This document shows, one piece after another, positions 28,337 through 36,594 of a stretch of DNA of 64,000 bases (position 1 is its first letter; each line of letters starts with the position of its first letter). The translations under genes were made by a program, and so were the position numbers. Origin of the DNA: an uncultured Paracoccaceae bacterium (GTDB lineage: Bacteria > Pseudomonadota > Alphaproteobacteria > Rhodobacterales > Rhodobacteraceae); assembly GCA_938002605.1 (NCBI GenBank), contig CALLAF010000030.1:1-64000 (forward strand). Reading direction: 5' to 3'. A model generated the notes under the pieces. That model was given only the letters and a program-made list of their open reading frames with translations. It was not told the origin of the DNA and made no database searches.

Positions 28337-29136
28337 CGTTTCAACCAATCCTTCCCAATACGGGCTACATCGGGTGGGTATTTCTTGATCGCACCCTAGA
28401 AACACAGCAAGAGACCTTTTCAAAGGGTCAGGCCATTGTACGCGATACTGACTACTTCGCACAAAACATTGGGGCAATATCCACTGCAGAAGAACTGGTT
28501 GATGACCCGCGACTGCTGCGGGTCGCGTTGGGCGCGTACGGCCTAGACGACGATGTAAATAGCCAATTTTTCATCCGAACGATCCTTGAGGAAGGCACCA
28601 CATCAGATGATGCACTTGCCAACCGGTTATCAGACAGCCGATACGCCGATTTTAGCGCAGCCTTTGGGCTAGATGGCCAAACGCCGCCGACAACCCAGAC
28701 CTCTGGGTTCGCCGAAAACATCATAGCCCGCTATGAGGTGCGTCAGTTCCAACAAGCAGTTGGGGAACAAGATAACGACCTGCGTCTCGCGATGAGCGTT
28801 CAAGAAGGTGTCTCAGACATTCTTACAAACAACTCGACCAACGACGGCCAATGGTATTCGGTTCTGGGTAATGCTCCGATGCGCAGTGTATTTCAAACCG
28901 CACTTGGACTGCCCGAAAGCAGCTCAAGTATTGATCTAGAACGCCAGTTAGAGATTTTTCAAACGCGCGCCGAATCTATGTTTGGCACAGATGAGCTGGC
29001 AGATTTTGCGGAACCTGAACTGCAAGAAAAGCTAATTCGCATGTTCTTGATCCGATCCGAGGCTGCGAATATCTCTTCGTTCTCTGGCAGTTCGACTGCT
29101 CTGACGCTGCTTCAATCTTCGTCTTCGTTTTACTAG
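28333..29136 (+). CDS. DUF1217 flagellar-cluster protein
   Basis: A 267-residue protein of the DUF1217 family, found in flagellar clusters of alphaproteobacteria. It is acidic, helical and soluble with no signal peptide. FSKGQAIVRDTDYFAQNIGAISTAEELVDDPRLLRVALGAYGLD (about 30-74) is the conserved block; the C-terminus is Ser-rich. Its biochemical role is not known; export through the flagellar gate or a regulatory role with FlbT are both possible. It overlaps flbT by 4 bp and converges on fliI with a 10-bp gap. Confidence 0.8.
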   Translation: MTFQPILPNTGYIGWVFLDRTLETQQETFSKGQAIVRDTDYFAQNIGAISTAEELVDDPRLLRVALGAYGLDDDVNSQFFIRTILEEGTTSDDALANRLSDSRYADFSAAFGLDGQTPPTTQTSGFAENIIARYEVRQFQQAVGEQDNDLRLAMSVQEGVSDILTNNSTNDGQWYSVLGNAPMRSVFQTALGLPESSSSIDLERQLEIFQTRAESMFGTDELADFAEPELQEKLIRMFLIRSEAANISSFSGSSTALTLLQSSSSFY

Positions 29137-29146
29137 GGCGCCGTGG

Positions 29147-30502
29147 TTAGGATCTAGCGCTTAAATCTTCTTGCTTCATTTTGTGTGTTGCCGTGCTCAT
29201 TGCTTGCCGAAGCTTCGCAAAATGCGCCAAGGACTCGCGCCCGTCATTGATTGACAAAAATTGGTCAAGCGCAGGCACACAGGCAATCGCGGCGTCAAGA
29301 TTAGGGTCGGATCCTGCGGTGTAAAGGCCAGACTGAATCATCAACTCAGAACGCCCGTAAGCACCGAGGTGCGCCCGCGCTTGGTTAATCAAAGAATTTT
29401 CTTGTGGCGTCGCCGCATCAGGAAGTGAACGAGAGACGGACCGAAGCACGTCAATTGCCGGAACGCGGCCACGCTCTGCGATTTCGCGATCCAACACAAT
29501 GTGGCCATCAAGCACGCCGCGCAACATATCTGCGACGGGTTCATCCATGTCAGACCCTGCAACCAAAACCGAAAAGACTGCGGTAATGTCACCGGCATCA
29601 CCTGCCCCAGGTCCGGCCCGTTCGCACAGTGCGGCAATCGCGGAACCGGTTGACGCCGGGAAGCCACGCAGATTTGCAACCTCTCCGCCCGCGACGGCGA
29701 CTTCGCGGTGGGCTTCACAAAACCTGGTGACAGAATCAATCATCAGTAGCACTTGCTTACCTTTGTCGCGAAAATGCTCCGCGACTGCGGTCGCGGCCCA
29801 AGCACAGCGCCGCCGCACCTGCGGAGCACGCTCTGATGTTGCGGCTACAATGACCGCACGCTTCATCCCTTCAGCGCCTAAAACGGCTTCAACAAAATGA
29901 CGCACTTCGCGCCCCCGTTCGCCGACAAGCGCGATCACGATTACATCAGCGGTGACCCCACGCGCCAGATCGGCAAGCAATGTCGACTTTCCGACCCCGG
30001 ACCCAGCAAAAAGCCCAATGCGCTGACCCTGAACGATCGGCAGAAGTGTATTAAATGCAGCGAGCCCCGTTTCAAGCCGCGCACCCATCGCGCGCCGCTG
30101 GTGCGGTGGCGGAGGGTCGGCACGCATACGCCGCGGCACAGTACCAGGTAACAGCGGTGCCCCATCAAGCGGGCAACCATCAGGGTCAATGACCCGCCCG
30201 ATCCAACTCGCGTCAGGTGCAAAAACCGGCGGTCGTTCAAACACAACACGGTTCCCCAAACAGACCCCGTCAAGCGCACCGTCCAACAATACATGCGTGC
30301 CGTCGGAATCGAGCCGGACGACCTCTCCGGCGATTTCACGCGTATCGCTAAAGACACGCGCACGGTCCCCGACAGTCGCCGAATCGCCCACGCCGCCCAC
30401 CTGAACGGTACCGCCATGCACCCCCAATACGCGTCCGACATTTCGGATCACCGATAGGTTTTCGACCGCAGCCGTCATCTGTTGAAGGATATTTTGTGCC
30501 AT
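29147..30502 (-). CDS. fliI: Flagellum-specific export ATPase FliI
   Basis: FliI is the F1-beta-like ATPase that, with FliH and FliJ, energises delivery of substrates to the flagellar export gate. The 451-residue length fits. Walker A is GLFAGSGVGKSTLL (about 164-177), GERGREVRHFVEAVLG follows, and VLLMIDSVTRFCEAHREVA carries the Walker B region. The conserved C-terminal sequence RAHLGAYGRSELMIQSGLYTAGSDP is also present. It is a lone minus-strand gene between the flagellin group and the flgB operon, divergent from flgB, and separated from its expected partners fliH and the FliJ-like gene. Confidence 0.95.
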   Translation of the reverse strand: MAQNILQQMTAAVENLSVIRNVGRVLGVHGGTVQVGGVGDSATVGDRARVFSDTREIAGEVVRLDSDGTHVLLDGALDGVCLGNRVVFERPPVFAPDASWIGRVIDPDGCPLDGAPLLPGTVPRRMRADPPPPHQRRAMGARLETGLAAFNTLLPIVQGQRIGLFAGSGVGKSTLLADLARGVTADVIVIALVGERGREVRHFVEAVLGAEGMKRAVIVAATSERAPQVRRRCAWAATAVAEHFRDKGKQVLLMIDSVTRFCEAHREVAVAGGEVANLRGFPASTGSAIAALCERAGPGAGDAGDITAVFSVLVAGSDMDEPVADMLRGVLDGHIVLDREIAERGRVPAIDVLRSVSRSLPDAATPQENSLINQARAHLGAYGRSELMIQSGLYTAGSDPNLDAAIACVPALDQFLSINDGRESLAHFAKLRQAMSTATHKMKQEDLSARS

Positions 30503-30588
30503 TTTCTACGCCGTTTGCTGTCTCACAAACCTCTTCTTAAGGAATCACCATTAATGCTTCGTTGAAACCAAACGAGGGAGAAGCCCCG

Positions 30589-30969
30589 GTGCATGAAACC
30601 TTAGATCTTTTCAAAACAGCCGCAGCGATGGCGCGCCATGCAGGCGCGAGGCAATCCGTTGTCGCCCGCAATATTGCAAATGCAGATACGCCGGGATTTC
30701 GTGCACAAGACGTTCAGCCTTTCGAACAGACTATGCAAAACACGCCGCATCAGCTGCGGGTGACGCGGCCCGGCCATGTGACATCACATGAAAACACCTT
30801 TGCCACGCAGATCATACCAACCGATGCAGAGCCATCCCCAAACGGCAACACTGTCGCCCTAGAGGATGAGCTACTGAAATCTGTCTCAGTCAGCCGGGAT
30901 CACGACAAAGCAATTTCAGTCTACAGCCACGCTATGACGGTGCTCCGTACAAGTCATGGTAAAATGTAG
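30589..30969 (+). CDS. flgB: Flagellar proximal rod protein FlgB
   Basis: FlgB forms part of the proximal rod that crosses the periplasm. The 126-residue protein, starting at GTG 30589 with GGGAG 8 bases upstream, reads MHETLDLFKTAAAMARHAGARQ; the track's start nine codons upstream lacks a ribosome binding site. SVVARNIANADTPGFRAQDV is the rod-protein family signature. It heads the operon flgB-flgC-fliE-fliQ-flgF-flgG-flgA-flgH and is divergent from fliI. Confidence 0.93.
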   Translation: MHETLDLFKTAAAMARHAGARQSVVARNIANADTPGFRAQDVQPFEQTMQNTPHQLRVTRPGHVTSHENTFATQIIPTDAEPSPNGNTVALEDELLKSVSVSRDHDKAISVYSHAMTVLRTSHGKM

Positions 30970-30978
30970 GAGCATGCA

Positions 30979-31371
30979 ATGACAGATTTTAGTGAAGCCA
31001 TGGCCGTTGCAACGAGCGGTATGAAAGCCCAAGCCAATCGCCTGCGCCACGTGTCAGAAAACATCGCCAACACGGATACGCCCGGCTACCGCCGCAAAAC
31101 GATTTCATTTCAAGAAGTCGTCAATGCAGGTCATGCAACGGGGGCAGTCGAAACCGGGCGGATGCAGCTTGATCAAACAGCGCTGCCCCGAATCTATGAC
31201 CCGTCAAATCCGCTCGCGGACGCGACCGGGCACTTTGACGGATCAAACGTCAATTTATTGATTGAAGTCGCTGACGCCCGCGAGGCCCAGCGCAGTTACG
31301 AAGCCAATCTAAAGATGTTCGATCAAGTGCGGCAAATGTCATCCGCATTAATGGAACTATTACGCAAATAA
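30979..31371 (+). CDS. flgC: Flagellar proximal rod protein FlgC
   Basis: FlgC is the second proximal rod subunit. In 130 residues it shows the N-terminal rod signature NRLRHVSENIANTDTPGYRRK (about 18-38) and the C-terminal NVNLLIEVADAREAQRSYEANLKMF, which lets rod proteins pack as coaxial helices. GGAGCATGCA precedes the ATG. It follows flgB by 9 bp and precedes fliE by 11 bp. Confidence 0.96.
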   Translation: MTDFSEAMAVATSGMKAQANRLRHVSENIANTDTPGYRRKTISFQEVVNAGHATGAVETGRMQLDQTALPRIYDPSNPLADATGHFDGSNVNLLIEVADAREAQRSYEANLKMFDQVRQMSSALMELLRK

Positions 31372-31382
31372 GGAGAATCCCG

Positions 31383-31664
31383 ATGAACATTAGTTCACTC
31401 GTTGCGCAAAATTACGCGGCCAGCAAAACTGCCACAGCACCGGAATCCGGTAGCGGCGCAAATGCCTTTCTCGGCGCAGCAAATGATTTCATGGCCACTC
31501 TTAAGGCTAGCGAAAATACCGCCATGCAAGCAATGACAGGCGACGCTGACCCGCATGCTTTGGTGACTGCGCTTGCGCAAACTGAATTGGCTGTACAAAC
31601 GGCGGTGACCGTGCGCGACAAGGTTGTCGAGGCCTATCAAGAAATTCTACGGATGCCAGTCTAA
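31383..31664 (+). CDS. fliE: Flagellar hook-basal body complex protein FliE
   Basis: FliE joins the MS ring and export gate to the proximal rod. The 93-residue helical protein has the conserved C-terminal half: ALVTALAQTELAVQTAVTVRDKVVEAYQEILRMPV. The N-terminal 30 residues are Ala/Ser-rich and probably disordered until assembly. GGAG precedes the ATG. Its stop overlaps the fliQ start by one base (TAATG). Confidence 0.94.
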   Translation: MNISSLVAQNYAASKTATAPESGSGANAFLGAANDFMATLKASENTAMQAMTGDADPHALVTALAQTELAVQTAVTVRDKVVEAYQEILRMPV

Positions 31665-31930
31665 TGACCGAGGCGCTGTTCTACGACACGCTGCGGCAAG
31701 GATTGTGGACAGCTTTTGTCATCTCAATCCCAATCCTCACGGTCGCCTTGGTCACAGGATTGGTCGTCGGTCTGTTTCAAGCACTGACCTCAATTCAAGA
31801 AATGACCCTGACATTCGTGCCCAAACTTGGAGCCATCATCGGCACGTTTTGGATAACCATGAACTACATGTCTGAAACCCTTGTCAGTCTGTTTCAAGGC
31901 ACGCTGATCCCAATCATTGCCGGAGGTTAA
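31664..31930 (+). CDS. fliQ: Flagellar export gate protein FliQ
   Basis: FliQ is one of the FliPQR subunits forming the export gate core. The 88-residue protein has two membrane segments (about 16-38 and 52-76), with VALVTGLVVGLFQALTSIQEMTLTFVPKLG being the family core. It is placed between fliE and flgF rather than next to fliP or fliR, an order usual for Rhodobacterales. Confidence 0.95.
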   Translation: MTEALFYDTLRQGLWTAFVISIPILTVALVTGLVVGLFQALTSIQEMTLTFVPKLGAIIGTFWITMNYMSETLVSLFQGTLIPIIAGG

Positions 31931-31932
31931 CC

Positions 31933-32646
31933 ATGGATAATGCTTCATATGCCGCGCTTACCCGTCAATCTGGACTTATGCGCGAAATGCAGATCGTCGC
32001 GAATAATATCGCAAATGCCTCGACAACCGGATTTCGCGCCGAAGGTATTATGTTTTCTGAACATATTAACGCACTTGGCCCTGATGCAAACTCATTATCG
32101 ATGGCGACCGCCCGCGTGCGCGACACGATCATGACCCAAGGCAGCTTAACCCAAACCGGCGGCACCTTTGATCTCGCGATCGAAGGCGAAGGTTTTTTCG
32201 TTGTTGAGACGCCAAATGGCCAGCGTCTTACCCGTGCAGGAGCGTTTAGTCCTAATGAAAACGGTGATCTGGTCACCCCTGAAGGCCACCCCGTTCTTGA
32301 TGCGGGCGGCGCGCCTCTTTTCGTCCCGCAAGGCGCGGGGCCGATCGGGATTGGCGCAGACGGTACTGTTAGCGCCGGTGGGCAGCCAATCGGTCAAGTT
32401 GGCGTCGTAACGCCTGACGATCCCAATCAGATGTTTCGCGAAAGCGGCGTGTTGTTTGACGCGCGCGGTGGGTTTACCCCGGCGCCGGGTGGGCGGGTTC
32501 TACAAGGCTTCCTAGAGGAATCAAACGTGAACCCCATCTTACAGGTCAGCCGCATGATTGAGGTCCAACGCGCCTACGAGCTCGGGCAGGGCTTTTTGGA
32601 CAACGAGCACGAACGCATTCGCGGCGTTATTAAATCGATCCGCTAA
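31933..32646 (+). CDS. flgF: Flagellar rod protein FlgF
   Basis: FlgF is a proximal rod protein near the distal rod junction. The 237 residues include the rod signature MQIVANNIANASTTGFRAEG (about 19-38), the middle D1 segment FDLAIEGEGFFVVETPNGQRLTRAG, and the C-terminal NPILQVSRMIEVQRAYELGQGFLD. Gene order and its lower length versus FlgG support FlgF. It is 2 bp after fliQ and 15 bp before flgG. Confidence 0.95.
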   Translation: MDNASYAALTRQSGLMREMQIVANNIANASTTGFRAEGIMFSEHINALGPDANSLSMATARVRDTIMTQGSLTQTGGTFDLAIEGEGFFVVETPNGQRLTRAGAFSPNENGDLVTPEGHPVLDAGGAPLFVPQGAGPIGIGADGTVSAGGQPIGQVGVVTPDDPNQMFRESGVLFDARGGFTPAPGGRVLQGFLEESNVNPILQVSRMIEVQRAYELGQGFLDNEHERIRGVIKSIR

Positions 32647-32661
32647 CTCAGGAGGACCACC

Positions 32662-33447
32662 ATGCGCGCACTTGAAATCGCTGCCGCCGGCATGTCGGCG
32701 CAACAAACACGGGTCGAGGTAATTTCCAATAACCTCGCGAATATGAGCACGACGGGATACAACGCCCGGCGCGCCGAATTTGCGGATTTGCATTACCAAC
32801 AGGTGGCCCGCCCCGGCACCATTAACGCCTCTGATGGGACATCCCTGCCGACCGGCGTGCAGCTCGGACTTGGTGTGCGGACCACTGCGGTCTCTGTAAT
32901 GCTTTCACAAGGTTCGGTCGCAGCAACAGGTGGCGACTTAGACGTCGCAATTGAAGGCGACGGATATCTTGAGGTCACGATGCCCTCTGGCATTTCCGCC
33001 TATACGCGGGACCGTGGGCTCAAACTGACCGGCGATGGCCAAGTCGTCACCTCAGATGGTTACCCAGTCGTGCCGGACATCACAATCCCAAGCGATACGC
33101 GATCACTATCGATCAACGCCGAAGGTGAGGTATACGGGTATTTCGTCGATCAGATCGAGCCGCAACTATTGGGCCAGTTTACGATGGCTGGGTTTACCAA
33201 CCCCAAAGGGTTAGAAGCCGTCGGATCCAACCTATTTATTGAAACGCCCGCGTCCGGACCATCGCTTGTCGGCACCCCCGGCGAAGACGGGCTAGGCACC
33301 CTGCGGCAAGGGTATCTCGAAAATAGTTCAGTCGATCCCGTCCGTGAAGTCACCGACCTGATCGCCGCCCAGCGCGGCTATGAGCTGAACTCAAAGGTGA
33401 TCACAGCCGCCGACCAAATGCTCAGTTCAATGGTACAGATCCGATGA
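32662..33447 (+). CDS. flgG: Flagellar distal rod protein FlgG
   Basis: FlgG forms the distal rod, the drive shaft through the P and L rings. Its 261 residues, the standard length, contain VEVISNNLANMSTTGYNARRAEF (about 19-41), with the extra FlgG-specific loop following, then DVAIEGDGYLEV and the C-terminal SVDPVREVTDLIAAQRGYELNSKVI. AGGAGG precedes the ATG. The gene overlaps flgA by 4 bp. Confidence 0.97.
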   Translation: MRALEIAAAGMSAQQTRVEVISNNLANMSTTGYNARRAEFADLHYQQVARPGTINASDGTSLPTGVQLGLGVRTTAVSVMLSQGSVAATGGDLDVAIEGDGYLEVTMPSGISAYTRDRGLKLTGDGQVVTSDGYPVVPDITIPSDTRSLSINAEGEVYGYFVDQIEPQLLGQFTMAGFTNPKGLEAVGSNLFIETPASGPSLVGTPGEDGLGTLRQGYLENSSVDPVREVTDLIAAQRGYELNSKVITAADQMLSSMVQIR

Positions 33448-33860
33448 TCCGGCTCATTGTGGCGTTTTTCTTGTTCGCGACATCAGTATGCGCTGAAACG
33501 GTTTTGGCCGCACGCACGATCCCGGCACAATCGACCATCATGCCCGAAGATATCATCGTTAACAGCCGCACGATACCTGGCGGCGTCGCCGAACCAAATG
33601 ACATCATCGGGATGGAAGCGCGCGTTGCACTATACGCAGGCCGCCCAATTCGGGCAGGCGATGTCGGGTTTCCAGCAGTTGTTGAACGCAACCAAATCAT
33701 TGCGCTCCATTATAACCAGCATGGCCTGTCGATCAGCACCGAAGGGCGTGCGCTGGGTCGGGCTGGGCCGGGTGACATCATTCGTGTGATGAACATCAGC
33801 TCGCGTAGCACCGTCACCGCCCAAATCGGTGCTGACGGCGCCGCCTACGTATCTCGTTAG
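33444..33860 (+). CDS. flgA: Flagellar P-ring assembly chaperone FlgA
   Basis: FlgA is the periplasmic chaperone for the P-ring protein FlgI. The 138-residue protein has a signal peptide (MIRLIVAFFLFATSVCAE, cleavage near residue 17) followed by a SAF-type domain: VLAARTIPAQSTIMPEDIIV, then RVALYAGRPIRAGDV and GLSISTEGRALGRAGPGDIIRVMN. It is the short form, lacking the longer N-terminal domain of enterobacterial FlgA. Overlap with flgG is 4 bp and it precedes flgH by 9 bp. Confidence 0.93.
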   Translation: MIRLIVAFFLFATSVCAETVLAARTIPAQSTIMPEDIIVNSRTIPGGVAEPNDIIGMEARVALYAGRPIRAGDVGFPAVVERNQIIALHYNQHGLSISTEGRALGRAGPGDIIRVMNISSRSTVTAQIGADGAAYVSR

Positions 33861-33869
33861 GAGACGACA

Positions 33870-34592
33870 ATGCGCAAAATTCTAGGACTGTTGATTTGTC
33901 TTGCTGGGTGTTCAACCACGCCAATTGGACGCGCGCCCGATTTTACGCCGCTTGAACACACCGCAGAGCGTCAAGCGATGTTCAACCCCAGCATGCCAGA
34001 CCCTGTTGCATCAACGCAGCTTGGTCCCACGTCGCAAGCCTCGCTTTGGACGCGTGACCGCGGGTCGCTCTTGGGTGATCGGCGTGCAATGCAGCGCGGC
34101 GATATCATGACTGTTGTAATCGAAATCGATGATAGCGCGGAGATATCAAACTCTTCTGCCCGGTCCCGGTCGGGTTCGCAGCAGGCGGGCATCTCGCAAC
34201 TTGGCGGCATTCCACAGCGCGTTGATCCCCAGCTACCCGAAGGGGCTTCGTTGGCGGATTTGGTCGACTTAAGCTCCAATAGCAGCGCATCGGGTGATGG
34301 CTCGGTGAGCCGTAACGAGAAACTGACGCTGCGCGTCGCCGTAACGATCACGGACGTCCTACCCAACGGCGTTCTCGCAATCACCGGCCAGCAAGAAGTG
34401 CGAGTGAACTATGAATTGCGCGAGCTTATTGTCACTGGCTACGTACGGCCAGAAGATATCACGCGTCAAAACGAAATCACCTACGACAAGATCGCCTCAG
34501 CACGCATTTCATACGGCGGGCGCGGACAGATCACCGACATGCAGCAGCCCCGCTATGGACAGCAACTGCTTGAAAGCACGCTGCCATTTTGA
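33870..34592 (+). CDS. flgH: Flagellar L-ring lipoprotein FlgH
   Basis: FlgH builds the outer-membrane L ring. The 240-residue precursor begins MRKILGLLICLAGCSTT, where LAGC is a lipobox, so the Cys at residue 14 is lipidated. SLWTRDRGSLLGDRRAMQRGDIMTVVIEIDD and LTLRVAVTITDVLPNGVLAITGQQEVRVNYELRELIVTGYVRPEDI are family blocks. It is followed 21 bp later by a FliL-like gene in the same orientation. Confidence 0.96.
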   Translation: MRKILGLLICLAGCSTTPIGRAPDFTPLEHTAERQAMFNPSMPDPVASTQLGPTSQASLWTRDRGSLLGDRRAMQRGDIMTVVIEIDDSAEISNSSARSRSGSQQAGISQLGGIPQRVDPQLPEGASLADLVDLSSNSSASGDGSVSRNEKLTLRVAVTITDVLPNGVLAITGQQEVRVNYELRELIVTGYVRPEDITRQNEITYDKIASARISYGGRGQITDMQQPRYGQQLLESTLPF

Positions 34593-34613
34593 CCCGGCAC
34601 GAAAGGAATTGTT

Positions 34614-35135
34614 ATGAAAAAGATGCTGTTGCCACTTGTATTGCTCGTGCTCGGAATCGGTGGGGGCGTCGGTGCCGGCGTCTTTCTGAAACCGGAGCCA
34701 GAACCTGAAATCGTGGCGGAAGATCTTGCCGAAGACAACCCTTGCGGTGACATGGCCACTGACACGCACGACGACGCCGATCATGTACCGGCCATCGACT
34801 TAGGTGAAGAACGCGAATACGCAAAGCTCAACAACCAATTTGTTATTCCCGTTGTCGAGGACGGCCTCGTTTCAGCCTTGGTGGTCATGGCGATCAGCCT
34901 AGAAGTGACACCCGATTCAAGCACGGGGGTGCTGGCATCTGAACCCAAGCTGCGCGACGCGTTCTTGCAAGTCATGTTCAACCACGCCAACATTGGTGGG
35001 TTTTCAGGTAACTTCACAACCGGAACCAACATGCGGGCGTTGCGCACCGAACTGTTACGAAATGCGCAGCGGATTTCAGGTAGCAATGTGACCGACGTTT
35101 TGATCACAGATATCGTGCGTCAAGATTCATCGTAA
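34614..35135 (+). CDS. FliL-like flagellar basal-body protein (second copy)
   Basis: A 173-residue single-pass membrane protein of FliL type. The N-terminus MKKMLLPLVLLVLGIGGGVGAGVFL (TM about 4-25) precedes an acidic His/Asp-rich linker and a FliL-like periplasmic domain: NNQFVIPVVEDGLVSALVVMAISLEV, LRDAFLQVMFNHANIGGF, and NVTDVLITDIVRQDSS, the last resembling the FliL C-terminus. AAAGGA lies 6 bases before the ATG. A second gene (43692-44183) is a more conventional FliL, so this is a divergent paralog that may surround the stator or the L/P-ring side. It overlaps the convergent coiled-coil gene by 16 bp. Confidence 0.8.
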   Translation: MKKMLLPLVLLVLGIGGGVGAGVFLKPEPEPEIVAEDLAEDNPCGDMATDTHDDADHVPAIDLGEEREYAKLNNQFVIPVVEDGLVSALVVMAISLEVTPDSSTGVLASEPKLRDAFLQVMFNHANIGGFSGNFTTGTNMRALRTELLRNAQRISGSNVTDVLITDIVRQDSS

Positions 35136-35515
35136 AGGCGCCGCAATTTGCGTGCCTCCTCGGTTTTCGCACGCCGCGCAACAAGCGCTTTCGCGGCCTG
35201 ATCGCGCCCAAACGCCTGCGCAAGTTCGGCCCGGCAATGTTCCTTCAGTGCCATGACCTGAGCCAATTCAGTATTTATGGTTGTACGCAGTTGGTCTACC
35301 CATTGCTGCCACCTGACGGTCGCATCTGCAGCAAACGCCGCATCAATCATGCTGACAGGAATTTGCTTTGGTTTTCCATCATGTGCGGCAAGCTGCGCAA
35401 GATTTTCGCGCAGCCCAGTTTCACGCGCCACAACAGCCGCCATTTTCGCCTGCGCCGCCTGCAACGTGATATCTGTTAACCGCGAAAGCCCCTGCATTTG
35501 CTTGATGTTCCCCAT
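35120..35515 (-). CDS. FliJ-like coiled-coil protein candidate
   Basis: A 131-residue, helical, charged protein with no signal peptide or membrane segment; two long helices are separated near residues 48-58 (GKPKQIPVSMID). Length, coiled-coil build and its place as last gene of flhA-fliR-flhB suggest the FliJ role, i.e. the stalk that links FliI to FlhA. No other fliJ candidate is seen in the cluster. The assignment is by context, not sequence signature. Its start overlaps the flhB stop by one base (TGATG), and its 3' end overlaps the convergent FliL-like gene by 16 bp. Confidence 0.55.
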   Translation of the reverse strand: MGNIKQMQGLSRLTDITLQAAQAKMAAVVARETGLRENLAQLAAHDGKPKQIPVSMIDAAFAADATVRWQQWVDQLRTTINTELAQVMALKEHCRAELAQAFGRDQAAKALVARRAKTEEARKLRRLYDES

Positions 35516-36594
35516 CAGAAGCGGACCTTTCTGCGAATAGCTTCGGCAAATCGTATTGCCGCCGCAACAGCGCGATAATGTTCAGGCGCGACGGCTTGCC
35601 CAATATCCACACCCGCATGCAAAGCACGCGCAGTGGGCGGATCAGGATGCACCGGCACGGCGTGTTCGAACGCGAGCTCTCGGATTTTGGCCGCCGTTTC
35701 GTCAACACCTTTCGCTACGCAAATCGGAGCAGCCTGCCCCGCGCGATCCCATTTTAAGGCAACCGCATAATGCGTTGGATTAACAATGACGACATCAGCA
35801 GTGGGCACATCGGCCAACATCTTGTTCATTGCAATCGCCTGACCTTTCATCCGGCGCTGCTGCTTCATCATCGGATCGCCTTCGGATTGCTTCATTTCGT
35901 CAATCATGTCTTTGCGGCTCATCCTGTTTTTACGAAGATGTTCCGCACGTTGCCACAAATAGTCGATGCAACCCAAGACCAGCGCGACACAAAGAACGAT
36001 CGCCATCAAACGCAATAAGATATTGCCGAGTGACATGACAACCAGCCCCGGAGGAAGATACATGGCGCCAACAATACGATCCATTTGTGACCGCAAAAAT
36101 ACGGCCATAACCACGCAATAAATCAACAATTTTGTAAAACTCTTGACAAACTCAAACAGCCCTTGGCGCCCGAACTTGTTCTTTATTCCAGAGATCACGG
36201 AAATACGGTTCAGCTTTGGGATGATTTTTGACGGGGTCACAACGAATGCCCGTTGCGCAATAATTGACAAGATCGCAAAGACAGCTGGCACCACAAACCA
36301 CGGCGCAGTGTTCACACCGACATTTCGTATCAAGCCACCCATCGTCGGAGAGCCAGGCCCATCAAACACGAGGCGGCTCAGCCCATCAGCCTGCGCAAGC
36401 ATTGTGCTTAAAGTGGTGCCCAGTTTCTGCAGCACATCGGATCCGACTGTAAGCAGTACAATGAGCGCGCCCGCATAGCCGGCTGCCGTGTTGAGATCAG
36501 CCGACTTCGCGATCTCGCCCTTTTTGCGCGCGTCGTCCAATTTCTTTTGACTGGGTTCAAATTGCTTTTCGCCCGCATCGGTTTCGTCGCTCAT
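35515..36594 (-). CDS. flhB: Flagellar export switch protein FlhB
   Basis: FlhB sits on the export gate and switches from rod/hook to filament substrates after autocleavage. From the ATG at 36594 (4-bp overlap with fliR) it has 359 residues; the track's earlier start is discarded. The N-terminus EKQFEPSQKKLDDARKKGEIAKS is diagnostic, four membrane segments follow (about 30-210), and the cytosolic part carries VIVNPTHYAVALKWD with the NPTH autocleavage site. It lies in the coupled order flhA-fliR-flhB. Confidence 0.97.
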   Translation of the reverse strand: MSDETDAGEKQFEPSQKKLDDARKKGEIAKSADLNTAAGYAGALIVLLTVGSDVLQKLGTTLSTMLAQADGLSRLVFDGPGSPTMGGLIRNVGVNTAPWFVVPAVFAILSIIAQRAFVVTPSKIIPKLNRISVISGIKNKFGRQGLFEFVKSFTKLLIYCVVMAVFLRSQMDRIVGAMYLPPGLVVMSLGNILLRLMAIVLCVALVLGCIDYLWQRAEHLRKNRMSRKDMIDEMKQSEGDPMMKQQRRMKGQAIAMNKMLADVPTADVVIVNPTHYAVALKWDRAGQAAPICVAKGVDETAAKIRELAFEHAVPVHPDPPTARALHAGVDIGQAVAPEHYRAVAAAIRFAEAIRRKVRF

